A stretch of 64,000 nt of DNA from CAVWCQ01 sp963753545 (GTDB lineage: Bacteria; Chloroflexota; Anaerolineae; Aggregatilineales; Aggregatilineaceae), in assembly GCA_963753545.1 (NCBI GenBank), contig CAVWCQ010000008.1, forward strand, positions 1,116,001-1,180,000. Direction: 5' to 3'. Both the position numbers and the translations under genes were made by a program. Under the pieces are notes generated by a model that searched no databases, was not told the origin of the DNA, and worked only from the letters and a program-made list of their open reading frames with translations. Below, one piece after another: positions 18,791 through 26,973 of the stretch (position 1 is the first letter of the stretch; every line of letters starts with the position of its first letter).

Positions 18791-18804
18791 AGCACATATG
18801 TTCT
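18791..18804. promoter_or_regulatory. LexA-like (SOS) box
   Basis: AGCACATATGTTCT differs at one position from the palindrome AGAACATATGTTCT, the Gram-positive LexA/DinR site. No SOS gene follows, so it may be a remnant or chance. Confidence 0.35.
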
Positions 18805-18890
18805 AGAAATGTCAAGCTGTAAGAGCAGGGGAAAGGCGGGCGCTTGCAGGGAAATAACTTTTGAGGTCAAAATGATTCAGCCCTAACGGC

Positions 18891-20325
18891 TTAGGGCGGC
18901 AGAACTGCCTCTGTGAAGATGAACCCTACGCCGCCGAGGGCACGCGCTCCCACGGCTCCGTGTGGATCGTGACGCGGTAGAATCTCCGGCAGTTCGCTGC
19001 GCAGACGCGTTTCGACCGCTTCCGCCAGCTCATGTGCTTCCGCCACCGTGACCGATCCTTCCGTCTGACAGTGGATGCTCAGCGTATAGCCGCCGCCGCA
19101 GCCCGAACTGGCCCGCAGGTTCAGGTTATGCCAGTAATTATTGGGGTAAAGCTCCGTCGCGATCTGCATCACCTTCTGGGCGAGTTCTTCTTCGCCTTCG
19201 AGAGCCACGCAGTCCTGCGGATCATAATATGGCTCGATGTGCGTCACAATCTCGGTCAGTTTGGGAATTGCTTGCTGCAAACGGTCCTCGAATCGTGACA
19301 CGATCTCATGCGCCGCTTCCAGCTTCTGATCGGCGTTCACTTCGACGTGTACATCCAGGATCAACCCCTCATCGACACGCACGGCGCTGATCTCATGGGC
19401 GCTGATGCCCAGTGCCGCCGCTTCGGTGCGGGCAATCTGCGTGTAGTCCGGCGCGACATCATAAGCGGGCTGGAACGTCACTTCGATTTCGGACAACCCC
19501 TCAAAATGCGGTTCGCAGGCGGGTGGTGATCTCGTCGGCAATCGCCGCTGTTTGTTCGATAGGGGTGGGCGCGGCGACGCTGACGACCAGATCAACGTGT
19601 ACATCGTCTTCCGATCCCCGGCTGCGCACCTGGGATACGCACTTCACGCAGGGGACTTCTTCCACGATGTGGCTGACAGTTAGAGCATCCAGAGGGGCAC
19701 GATCGACCAGTACATCCGCCGCGTGTTTGATGATATTGAGCGCGTTGCGGCTGATCAGCGCCACGACGACTAACGCCGCCGCCGCGTCGATCCAGCCGTA
19801 GCCAAGCTGCACCGTGATCAGCGATACGAGCACCGTGATCGACACCATGATATCGCTGCGTTTGTCTTCCGAACTGGCGATCAGTACTTCCGATTTCAGC
19901 CGCCGCCCGGCTCCCCGCTGCATATAGAACAGCGCGAAATTGACGACAAAGGCGAGCGCCATTACCGCGAAGTTCGCCGCCGTCAGATCGGGCACGTCAC
20001 CGGATATCAGCCGCGACACGCCGCTCTTGACGATCTCGCTGGCCGTGATCAGCAAAAAGCCGCCGACCAGCATCGCCGCCAGAGTTTCGTAGCGTCTGTG
20101 TCCATAGGGGTGATCGGCATCCGGCGGGTTCCCGGCGACGCGCGTCACCACCATCGCGATAATGTTGGCAATGGCATCCAGGGAGGAGTCAACACCGTCA
20201 GCCAGCATAACCAGGGATCCGGTGAGAAACCCAACGGTCAGTTTGAGCGTGAGCATCACCAGGTTGGCTGCCAGTGATATCCCGTAAACGCGGTTGACGG
20301 CGCGCGAACGTGTTTGCTGCTCCAT
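18891..20325 (-). CDS. Cation diffusion facilitator (CDF), possible Mn/Fe type, with extended C-terminus (frameshift)
   Basis: From ATG 20325 (GAGG upstream): six-helix CDF membrane domain with ADGVDSSLDAI in TM2, HPYGHRRYE in the first loop and SSEDKRSDIMVS in TM5. The metal site in TM5 reads DxxxD instead of the HxxxD of zinc CDFs, a change associated with Mn-transporting members. One indel near 19513 shifts the frame after TRLR; the other frame resumes HFEGLSEIEVTFQPAYDVAP and stops at 18891. The restored protein is ~478 residues, with two or more ferredoxin-like ZT-dimer domains in the long C-terminus (the usual length is ~300). The role is proton-coupled metal export from the cytoplasm. 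Confidence 0.82.
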
Positions 20326-20362
20326 CCAACAGTCCTCAATGTGACCCGCCAGAATAGTTTTT

Positions 20363-20371
20363 ATTATAGCA
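20363..20371 (-). promoter_or_regulatory. Extended -10 promoter for the CDF gene
   Basis: On the minus strand TGCTATAAT lies 38 bases before the CDF ATG. It is the same motif as the other promoters in the window. Confidence 0.6.
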
Positions 20372-20468
20372 GATCAACGTTGTGAAAGTATAGAGGGAGT
20401 TCTATAATTTAGTCTTACCTAAATTCTTTCTTCACGAGCTGCAAAACATGAATTGTGGGCATCATCTA

Positions 20469-20477
20469 TGCTACAAT
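20469..20477 (+). promoter_or_regulatory. Extended -10 promoter for the Uma2 gene
   Basis: TGCTACAAT, 27 bases before ATG 20504. It rules out the upstream in-frame ATG at 20453. Confidence 0.6.
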
Positions 20478-20503
20478 TAGGCTCAAACGATAGGAGACTG
20501 CCT

Positions 20504-21145
20504 ATGGCAACCCTGACCATCATCGCGCCTGTCACTCTGCCATCTGGCGAGATTGTCGCGGTTGGTGTTACTGCCGAAGACTATCTGGCGCAGTATGCCG
20601 AGTCATTTCACGAATGGGTGAGTGGGGTCGTAATCAGAATGTCGCCAGTATCCGCTCAGCACGACCTCTTGACGGCCTATCTGCGCCATCTGCTCGATGC
20701 CTATTTTGCCCTTCGCCCGGTTGGTCAGGTGCGTGCCCAGCCTTTTGTCATGCAGTTGAATACCATTGGTTCCATTCGTGAACCGGATTTGCAGATTGTT
20801 CTGAACAATAACCCTGGCAAACTCACGGATACCGCGATGATCGGTCCGGCGGATATCTGCATCGAGATTGTGTCGCCGGAAAGCGTCGCGCGTGATTATG
20901 GGAACAAGTTTGAGGAATATGAGAAGGCAGGGGTACGCGAATACTGGATCATCGATCCCATCCGGCAGCGCTGCCAGCTTAACCGATTGGTAGAAGGAGT
21001 TTATGCGCCTGTTGTGCCGGACGATGCTGGGTTCTATCACACGCCGCTGCTGCCGAAATTGGGCCTGCACGTCCCGACCCTGTGGCGCTCCGAACTGCCC
21101 ACGGTGATCGAGATTGTCCAGACCGTTCAATCCATGTTAACGTAG
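20504..21145 (+). CDS. Uma2 family (DUF820) putative PD-(D/E)xK endonuclease
   Basis: 213 residues. The core shows the Uma2 restriction-endonuclease-like fold: EPDLQIV with the catalytic Asp, ICIEIVSPES with the acidic strand, and KFEEYEKAGVREYWIIDP, the hallmark segment. These genes are multi-copy in Cyanobacteria and Chloroflexota and have no proven cellular role; mobile-element or defence links are suggested. The start has GGAG eight bases upstream and follows the promoter directly. It stands alone, divergent from the CDF gene. Confidence 0.88.
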   Translation: MATLTIIAPVTLPSGEIVAVGVTAEDYLAQYAESFHEWVSGVVIRMSPVSAQHDLLTAYLRHLLDAYFALRPVGQVRAQPFVMQLNTIGSIREPDLQIVLNNNPGKLTDTAMIGPADICIEIVSPESVARDYGNKFEEYEKAGVREYWIIDPIRQRCQLNRLVEGVYAPVVPDDAGFYHTPLLPKLGLHVPTLWRSELPTVIEIVQTVQSMLT

Positions 21146-21152
21146 TGGCAAT

Positions 21153-21275
21153 TTCTCCCCTCTCCAACAAGGCGTGCGTGCGCAGCTAAGCCGCGCAGCA
21201 CGCACTGGACAGGGGAAAGCTCAACCGCCAAGCGCACGCAATGCGCCGTTGAGCCGGGGTGAGGTGGCCGTTCTT
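21153..21275. repeat. CCCCTCTCC compound palindromic repeat
   Basis: CTCCCCTCTCC at the left and GGACAGGGGAAAG in the middle enclose nested GC arms. A second stem, GCTCAAC / GTTGAGC, follows, and the element ends GGGGTGAGG. It shares its two-hairpin plan with 36231-36293. It lies between convergent genes, overlapping the last bases of the M28 gene. Confidence 0.65.
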
Positions 21276-22272
21276 ACCCCGACACATCCGCCTCGCCGTT
21301 GGCAATCGCCAGCGTCGTTGCGGTCACCAGTTCCGCCGCCATTTCCACCTTTTCCGGGACGACGTTTTCATACACATCTCCCGCCGTGTGCATCACATCA
21401 CCATTCGCGGTTTCTTGACCCCATACGGTGCTTTCGGAGGGTTCCCACTGCCACGCCTCAAAGTAAGCAATGGGCACATCGGCTTCAACAAAGGCGTAAT
21501 GATCGCTCCAGGATCCCGTGTAGCCGCCCCAGGTATCATCAGGGGTTGTTCCGAACGGTAGGCCAAGTTGATCTGCCAGATTGAGCGCCAGGTCGCGCAC
21601 CCAGGTTGGTCCACCTTCCATGTCAGGAATATGATCTTCGTCCTCGTCACCCGAGAGAATTTTCGCCCCCGCGTAGACGTTCATATTGGTCCCCACGCCT
21701 ACTGAGTCAACGTTGATCATGGCGATCACGTTGTCGATATCGTCGCCCAAACTCTCGACAAAATATTCCGATCCCATCGGATCACCCGTTTCTTCTGCCC
21801 CAAAGGTGACAAACAGAATCGTGTGTTCGGTATCAACATTCGCCAGCACTTCTGCCGCCGCCAGCACAACCGCCACGCCGGACGCATTATCGCCTGCGCC
21901 TGTGCCCGCGGTGACCGAGTCCATGTGCGCTCCAACAACAATCACCTGATCATCGCCGGGGTGGGTGGCAATCACATTGTGGGAGATGATTGCGCCCCTG
22001 TCCGCTTCTCCCGCCGTGGCGTCAAATTCCTGGATTTCGACCTCGTAGCCCCAGCTTTCAAACTGGCCCTGGATGTATTCGGCGGCCTGTTCTTCCTGCG
22101 GGCTGCCCATCTTGCGCGCTCCAATATCTACCGACAGCGCCTGAATGTGAGCCATCACCTGCTCGGCGGTAATCGCGTTGAGCACATCCACCGGACCCTG
22201 AGCCGTGACCAGCCCCGCCGGAATAATCAGGCAAATCAATAACGCCAGCGCCACAAACCGTTTATGCCTCAT
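21274..22272 (-). CDS. Secreted M28 family zinc aminopeptidase
   Basis: 332 residues with a signal peptide ending GLVTAQ. All five metal ligands of the co-catalytic zinc site are present: GAHMDS (His), GAGDNASG (bridging Asp), GAEET (catalytic Glu and ligand Glu), MINVDSVG (Asp) and DVMHTAGD (His). This is the arrangement of Streptomyces/Vibrio aminopeptidases, which take N-terminal amino acids from extracellular peptides. AAGGAG precedes ATG 22272. Together with the M1 and S33 genes at 6.7-12 kb it suggests peptides as a nutrient source. Confidence 0.92.
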   Translation of the reverse strand: MRHKRFVALALLICLIIPAGLVTAQGPVDVLNAITAEQVMAHIQALSVDIGARKMGSPQEEQAAEYIQGQFESWGYEVEIQEFDATAGEADRGAIISHNVIATHPGDDQVIVVGAHMDSVTAGTGAGDNASGVAVVLAAAEVLANVDTEHTILFVTFGAEETGDPMGSEYFVESLGDDIDNVIAMINVDSVGVGTNMNVYAGAKILSGDEDEDHIPDMEGGPTWVRDLALNLADQLGLPFGTTPDDTWGGYTGSWSDHYAFVEADVPIAYFEAWQWEPSESTVWGQETANGDVMHTAGDVYENVVPEKVEMAAELVTATTLAIANGEADVSG

Positions 22273-22428
22273 CCGTTTTCTCCTTGGCCTTTGATTGTCT
22301 CGTAGGGGCGTTGTGTGTGTGTGAAGTTAAGCCGCTAAGCCGCTGCGCCCGAATTCCAGTGAAGTGTAGCTCAGGGTCAGCCCCGGCGCGATTTGATATA
22401 TTCTTTTTTGTTCATAGATGACAGGGTT

Positions 22429-22854
22429 ATGACCTTGAACGCTCAAAGCTCCATCAGAATCAATGCGCCCGTCAATAAAGTCTGGGAGGCGCTCACCATA
22501 CCGGACCTGATCAAACAGTGGTTCTTTGGTGTCGATACCGAGACCGACTGGAAAGTCGGCAGCCCGATCATTCACACGGGCACATGGCAGGGCAAACCCT
22601 ATGTAGACAAGGGAAAAATCCTCCGTTTCGAGCCGCCACGCGTGCTCGCTCACAGCCATTGGAGCGATCTATCGGGCCTGCCGGATCGCGAGGAGAACTA
22701 CCAGCAGGTAACCTACGAGATCGTGTCTGGCGACGGAGCCACCGAACTGACGATCAGCGAGGTCAATATCCCGAATCAGGAAGCCCAGGCAATCTCGGAG
22801 AGAAGCTGGGCTATGGTCCTCAACAATTTGAAAGAACTACTCGAAAAGGGTTAG
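22429..22854 (+). CDS. SRPBCC / AHSA1-type ligand-binding protein
   Basis: 141 residues of the START/Bet v1 superfamily (activator of Hsp90 ATPase-like group). It opens with SSIRINAPVNKVWEALTIPDLIKQWFFG, the typical AHSA1 start, and continues with W-K-V-G-S-P-I and an amphipathic C-terminal helix SWAMVLNNLKELLEK. The deep hydrophobic cavity binds unknown ligands. No enzyme residues are evident. ATG 22429 is chosen over the TTG at 22393, although its ribosome site is weak. Its stop shares the bases TTAG with the stop of the convergent VOC gene. Confidence 0.85.
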   Translation: MTLNAQSSIRINAPVNKVWEALTIPDLIKQWFFGVDTETDWKVGSPIIHTGTWQGKPYVDKGKILRFEPPRVLAHSHWSDLSGLPDREENYQQVTYEIVSGDGATELTISEVNIPNQEAQAISERSWAMVLNNLKELLEKG

Positions 22855-23231
22855 CGCATATCTTCCAGTACGGACAGAATATTGCCCGCCGGGTCTTTGA
22901 ACCAGGCTATACCCTGTCCCATGCCTCTGGCAATCCCCTTGTTGTCCGTCTTGATATCACCCTCGGAGTAGCGTTCAAAACGCACGCCGCGTTTTGTCAG
23001 CTCTTCTACGGCCTGGTCAATATCATCGACGGGGAAATTAAGGATGGTGAAGGTCGCCGGGCTGTGATTCGGCTTAGGGTATACAAAAACGTTATTGCCG
23101 TTTGCGAGGTGGATATTCAGGAATCCCTGATCTTCGGAAACCTCCAGCCCTAAGGTCTTGCTGTAGAACTCTTTTGCTTTCGATAGATCGTTTACCGAGA
23201 AGCCGGAAAATGCTTTCGCGTTTTTGAACAT
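22851..23231 (-). CDS. VOC family (glyoxalase/bleomycin-resistance fold) protein
   Basis: 126 residues forming the two beta-alpha-beta-beta-beta modules of the vicinal oxygen chelate fold: FSGFSVNDLSKAKEFYSKTLGLEV opens the first, and DDIDQAVEELTKRGVRFE and FKDPAGNILSVLE lie in the second. The C-terminal DPxGN(x)L is the usual metal-ligand loop of the family, but the exact set of ligands is not clear, so it may be a non-enzymatic member. AAAGGAGCGG precedes ATG 23231. The 3' end overlaps the SRPBCC gene by four bases. Confidence 0.88.
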   Translation of the reverse strand: MFKNAKAFSGFSVNDLSKAKEFYSKTLGLEVSEDQGFLNIHLANGNNVFVYPKPNHSPATFTILNFPVDDIDQAVEELTKRGVRFERYSEGDIKTDNKGIARGMGQGIAWFKDPAGNILSVLEDMR

Positions 23232-23322
23232 TGCTCCGCTCCTTTATAATGATCCTTGTCTTGTTAATTGTAGAGCGCTCATGTAAATTCGCCCACCCTG
23301 GCTAGAACATCCGTGCCAGATG

Positions 23323-23331
23323 TGCTATAAT
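23323..23331 (+). promoter_or_regulatory. Extended -10 promoter for rarA
   Basis: TGCTATAAT, a perfect extended -10, 42 bases before ATG 23373. An in-frame ATG at 23334 is only three bases from the box and is unlikely as a start. Confidence 0.65.
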
Positions 23332-23372
23332 AAATGGCCTACCTCTCCGGGGACCAAGCACGAGGAGAATCC

Positions 23373-24728
23373 ATGTCAGACCTATTTGACTATGCCCGCG
23401 AACAGCGCCAGCAGCAGGACGCGCCGCTTGCCGTGCGGATGCGCCCGCGCACGCTGGACGAATTTATCGGACAGGCCCACATCATCGGGCCGGGACGTCT
23501 GCTCCGCCGCTCCATCGAAGCCGATCAACTGAACTCGATCATCCTCTGGGGACCGCCCGGAACCGGGAAAACGACTCTGGCCAACATCATCGCCAATCAC
23601 ACCAAACGCCATTTTAGCCGCCTCAATGCTGTGACCTCCGGCGTTAAGGAACTGCGCGAACTGATCGCGGAGGCCCAGGAACGGCTCGGTATGTACGGGC
23701 AGCGCACGGTCCTGTTTATTGACGAGATTCACCGTTGGAACAAGGCCCAGCAGGACGGTCTGCTCCCCTATGTTGAAGACGGCACGGTAGTCCTGATCGG
23801 CTCCACGACGGAGAATCCGTTCTTCAGCCTCGTCAATCCGCTGCTCAGCCGGAGCCGCGTCTTTAAGCTGAATCAACTCACGTCCCAGGACGTGCTCGCT
23901 GTGATCGATCTGGCTCTCCACGACAAAGAGCGCGGCCTGGGCAAGTTGAAGATCGATCTCACGCCCGAAGCGGCGGAACATCTCGCCAATGTCTCCGGCG
24001 GGGATGCGCGCTCGGCCCTCAATGCGCTCGAACTCGCCGCCCAGACGACTCAGCCGGGCAAAGACGGTGTGATCCATATCGATCTGCCTGTCGCCCAGGA
24101 GAGCATCCAGGCCCGCGCCGTGCGTTATGATCGCGGCGACGATGAACATTACGATACGATCAGCGCCTTTATCAAGAGCGTGCGCGGTTCTGATCCTGAC
24201 GCGGCCCTCTATTGGATGGCGAAAATGCTCTACGCCGGGGAAGACCCGCGTTTCATCCTGCGCCGGATGTTCATCCTCGCCAGCGAAGATATCGGGCTGG
24301 CGGATCCGAACGCGCTGGTCGTTGTCTCAGCGGCGGCGAACGCCTTTGAGTGGGTGGGTATGCCGGAAGGGCATTATTTTCTGTCCGAAGCGGTCCTCTA
24401 TCTCGCCACTGCCCCCAAGAGCAACGCGGCGGGCGCGATCTGGCCAGCGCTGGCCCACATCGAGAAGGAAGGGCCGGGTGAGGTTCCGCCCTATCTGCGC
24501 GACAAGTCCGGTAATCTCTACGGCGCGACGCAGGCTCGCTACAAGCAGACGATGGGCGATATGGGCCAGTATAAATATCCTCATGATTATCCCGGCGGCT
24601 GGGTGGATCAGCAGTATTTGCCGCTCGGCATGGAGCATCCCAACTGGTATAAGCCTAAGGATATTGGCTACGAGCAGGTGATCAAAGAGCGGATGGAAAA
24701 TCGGGGGAAGACGGAAGACAGTGAGTAA
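23373..24728 (+). CDS. rarA: Replication-associated recombination protein RarA/MgsA (AAA+ ATPase)
   Basis: 451 residues. After the DEFIGQAHIIG segment typical of clamp-loader-like ATPases come Walker A GPPGTGKTT, Walker B LFIDEIHR, sensor 1 GSTTENPFF and the arginine-finger region LLSRSRVF. The C-terminal part (RGSDPDAALYWMAKML, EDIGLADP, PKSNAA) is the MgsA tetramerisation domain. RarA acts with SSB at stalled forks and in recombination. ATG 23373 has AGGAGA upstream. Confidence 0.95.
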   Translation: MSDLFDYAREQRQQQDAPLAVRMRPRTLDEFIGQAHIIGPGRLLRRSIEADQLNSIILWGPPGTGKTTLANIIANHTKRHFSRLNAVTSGVKELRELIAEAQERLGMYGQRTVLFIDEIHRWNKAQQDGLLPYVEDGTVVLIGSTTENPFFSLVNPLLSRSRVFKLNQLTSQDVLAVIDLALHDKERGLGKLKIDLTPEAAEHLANVSGGDARSALNALELAAQTTQPGKDGVIHIDLPVAQESIQARAVRYDRGDDEHYDTISAFIKSVRGSDPDAALYWMAKMLYAGEDPRFILRRMFILASEDIGLADPNALVVVSAAANAFEWVGMPEGHYFLSEAVLYLATAPKSNAAGAIWPALAHIEKEGPGEVPPYLRDKSGNLYGATQARYKQTMGDMGQYKYPHDYPGGWVDQQYLPLGMEHPNWYKPKDIGYEQVIKERMENRGKTEDSE

Positions 24729-24787
24729 AAGCACGAAGATTTTCCTCGGTTGACGAGTTGTTACGTGATCCTGTGAAAGAAGGGGCA

Positions 24788-25000
24788 ATGATGGTACAGC
24801 TACTTGATGTCGTGGCATTGCTTCAAAACATTCCAGAACGAGGTTTGAAACGCGGTCAGGTTGGAACAGTTGTTGAAGAACTGGCCCCGGACATTTTTGA
24901 GGTTGAATTCAGTGATAACGAGGGGCGAAGCTATGCAATGGTCGCTCTCAACGCCGACCAGTTGATGGTGTTACACTACGAACCGGCTCAGGCAGCATGA
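24788..25000 (+). CDS. DUF4926 domain protein
   Basis: 70 residues, entirely a DUF4926 domain: LLDVVALLQNIPERGLKRGQVGTVVEEL, then FEVEFSDNEGRSYAMVALNADQL. The fold is a small SH3-like barrel found in short bacterial proteins of unknown role, sometimes next to DUF6883 genes; no such partner is present here. Two adjacent ATGs (24788, 24791) follow AAGGGG; the second has better spacing. It lies 60 bases after rarA. Confidence 0.75.
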   Translation: MMVQLLDVVALLQNIPERGLKRGQVGTVVEELAPDIFEVEFSDNEGRSYAMVALNADQLMVLHYEPAQAA

Positions 25001-25045
25001 GATCAGGCTGGACGGGGCGATGTAGCCCAATTTCCCCTGATTCGC

Positions 25046-25051
25046 TATGAT
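25046..25051 (+). promoter_or_regulatory. -10 box before the DM13 gene
   Basis: TATGAT overlaps the in-frame ATG at 25047, favouring the TTG at 25089 as the true start. Confidence 0.4.
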
Positions 25052-25088
25052 CATCCCCGAATTCTGCGCAACGGGAAGGGTACATCAC

Positions 25089-25757
25089 TTGAATACAAGG
25101 CCAGCCTGGGGATTGTTATTTGTCGGGGCGATGATCGTTGTCGCCCTGCTGCTCTCGCCGCTGTGGATCGATAAGGTGGTCGATACTACGGACTCGAAAG
25201 CTAATACCGGGCCGTTCCCGGCTGCGTTTAACGATCTCTCCAATGAAGCGCGCGAGATGTACAACAACCTGTACGGCACGGATCGCCAGAAGGCCATCGA
25301 TCTGGTGGGCGCGCGGCTGACCGATCCGGTGGATGTCGAAGATACGAATCTGCTCTCCGAAGACCCGAATCCCTCTGCCGTCCAGCAGATTCTCACCGGC
25401 GAGTTTCTCACTCTCGATCCGATGCGCGGCGCATCGGGCCGGGCCAGCATTTACCGCCTCTCCGATGGCCGTTATGTCGTCCGCCTGGAAAATCTGGACG
25501 CGATCAACGGGCCGGACCTGCATGTGCTGCTCACGGCTGTACCCGGTCCCGCGACGCGAGAAGACCTGGACGAACAGGCTCAGTTCGAGATCGATCTGAC
25601 CCCGGATACGGGGCTGAAGGGCAACAAGGGGAACCAGAATTACTTTATCACCGACCCGGCTTTTAACGTCGATAACTATATGTCGGGCAGCATCGTCCTC
25701 TATTCGACCCGTTACGAGATGGTCTTCAGTTTCGCGACCCTGCTTGTGCCGAGTTAA
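25089..25757 (+). CDS. Membrane-anchored DM13 domain protein
   Basis: 222 residues from TTG 25089 (GGGAAGGG upstream); an ATG at 25047 would add 14 residues but sits in the probable promoter. One N-terminal membrane segment (LLFVGAMIVVALLLSPLWI) anchors an extracytoplasmic part. Residues ~110-222 are a DM13 domain: GRASIYRLSDGRYVVRLENL, INGPDLHVLL, LKGNKGNQNYF and a closing strand IVLYSTRYEMVFSFATL. In animals DM13 has been proposed as a redox domain with a conserved Cys near that last strand. Here it is replaced (LYSTRY), so electron transfer is doubtful. Confidence 0.85.
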   Translation: MNTRPAWGLLFVGAMIVVALLLSPLWIDKVVDTTDSKANTGPFPAAFNDLSNEAREMYNNLYGTDRQKAIDLVGARLTDPVDVEDTNLLSEDPNPSAVQQILTGEFLTLDPMRGASGRASIYRLSDGRYVVRLENLDAINGPDLHVLLTAVPGPATREDLDEQAQFEIDLTPDTGLKGNKGNQNYFITDPAFNVDNYMSGSIVLYSTRYEMVFSFATLLVPS

Positions 25758-25763
25758 AAAAAG

Positions 25764-25796
25764 AGGGCAGGTTTCTCAACCCGCCCTGCTTTTTTG
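25764..25796 (+). terminator. Rho-independent terminator after the DM13 gene
   Basis: Ten-base arms AGGGCAGGTT / AACCCGCCCT (one mismatch), a TCTC loop, then GC and six T. On the other strand the A-run gives T-rich sequence too, so it may also serve the convergent GAPDH gene. Confidence 0.85.
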
Positions 25797-25828
25797 TTTC
25801 TTCCCTCGCCAGCTTGCCTGAGAGGGGA

Positions 25829-26827
25829 TTACTTGATCAAATGGGCCGCCATATCAGCCAGCCGCGTTGAATAACCCATCTCGTTGTCATACCACGCTGC
25901 GACCGAAACGAGCGTTCCACCCATCACCTGCGTCAGCGGCAGGTCGATAATCGAGGAGTGTTCGTCACCCACAATGCGCGACGACGCCCACTCACCTTCG
26001 AGCACGCTCATCACGCCAGCCAGCGGCCCGCTCGCGGCGGCTTTGCGGAAGACGTCGTTCACTTCCTCGGCGGTGGTCGCCCGGTTCAGGACCACATTCA
26101 CCTCGGCAATGCTGCCTGTGCGCACTGGAACGCGGTACGCCTTGCCGGTCATCTGCAAATCGGGCCAGATGAATTTCAGCGCCTTAGCTGCGCCCGATGA
26201 CGACGGGATGATATTTTCCGCCGCTGCCCACGAATCGCGCCGGTCTGCCATAGGCTGGTCCGTCAGCGACTGGGTGTTGGTATAGGCGTGCACGGTGGTG
26301 AATAAGCCGGACTTAATCCCGAAGGTTTCTCGCAGCACCTTGACCACCGGGGCCAGGGCGTTAGTCGTGCAGCTTGCCATGCTGATGATATGGTGCTGGT
26401 CGCGTTTGTATTGGTCGAGATTGATCCCCGGCAGCAGGAAGGCGTCAGCGTCCTGCTCCGTTTTGCTTGCCGCGCTGACCAGGACGCGCTGCGCTCCCCG
26501 GTCCAGGTGTGCCTGAGCGCCGGAGCGCTTGGTGGCGCGGCCCGTACAGTCGATCACCAGCTCTACTCCCAACGCGCCCCAGTCCGGCAGGGATTGGCTG
26601 GTCTCGAAATACTTGATCTCCTTGTTTCCAATCACCAGCGTCGAATCCTTGACCGAGACCGGCTCCGGCCAGATTCCATAGTTCGAATCCACTTCGAACA
26701 GCGCGGCGAGTGTCGGCAGGTCTTTGATATCCGATATGCTGGCGGGAACGAACAGGCCCTTGCGCATGGCAGCTTTCATCGCGGAGCGGCCAATACGCCC
26801 AAATCCGTGAATTGCGACTTTACCCAT
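25829..26827 (-). CDS. gap: Glyceraldehyde-3-phosphate dehydrogenase
   Basis: 332 residues from ATG 26827 (AGAGGA upstream); the frame extends to 26878 but has no better start there. Rossmann N-terminus MGKVAIHGFGRIGRSAM, catalytic SMASCTTNALAP with the active-site Cys, sugar-phosphate site NIIPSSSGAAKAL, and the closing WYDNEMGYSTRLADM. It converts glyceraldehyde 3-phosphate to 1,3-bisphosphoglycerate with NAD(P). Several usually constant positions are changed (SDIKDLPTLAALFEVDS in place of ND-TD-LAYLLKYDS, and SSSGAAKAL for TSTGAAKAV), marking a divergent clade. No pgk or tpi is adjacent, so this may not be the main glycolytic enzyme. Confidence 0.92.
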   Translation of the reverse strand: MGKVAIHGFGRIGRSAMKAAMRKGLFVPASISDIKDLPTLAALFEVDSNYGIWPEPVSVKDSTLVIGNKEIKYFETSQSLPDWGALGVELVIDCTGRATKRSGAQAHLDRGAQRVLVSAASKTEQDADAFLLPGINLDQYKRDQHHIISMASCTTNALAPVVKVLRETFGIKSGLFTTVHAYTNTQSLTDQPMADRRDSWAAAENIIPSSSGAAKALKFIWPDLQMTGKAYRVPVRTGSIAEVNVVLNRATTAEEVNDVFRKAAASGPLAGVMSVLEGEWASSRIVGDEHSSIIDLPLTQVMGGTLVSVAAWYDNEMGYSTRLADMAAHLIK

Positions 26828-26928
26828 TTTGTTTTCCTCTTGTATGGTAGATCGGGCAAACGGATAGATTGTAGCCATTTTGCGTCGGAATTTACACTTT
26901 TAGGAATATGCGTCCAGCGCGTTCGTAC

Positions 26929-26934
26929 TATAAT
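26929..26934 (+). promoter_or_regulatory. -10 box (TATAAT) before the membrane protein at 26974
   Basis: Perfect TATAAT 40 bases before ATG 26974, arguing against the in-frame start at 26908. Confidence 0.5.
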
Positions 26935-26973
26935 TCATGCCATATGAGCTATCGGTATGCAGCCGAGGGGCGC

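Larger units (their letters stand above)
18491..18890. other. Intergenic region with conserved element and LexA-like box
   Basis: 400 AT-rich bases without a gene. They hold one copy of a 109-bp noncoding element (18585-18693) and a near-perfect Bacillus-type SOS box (18791-18804). Confidence 0.6.

Noticed and set aside
26681..26690. tRNA T-loop-like GTTCGAATCC
   Set aside because: Lies inside the GAPDH coding frame and no cloverleaf forms around it. No tRNA was found anywhere in the window.
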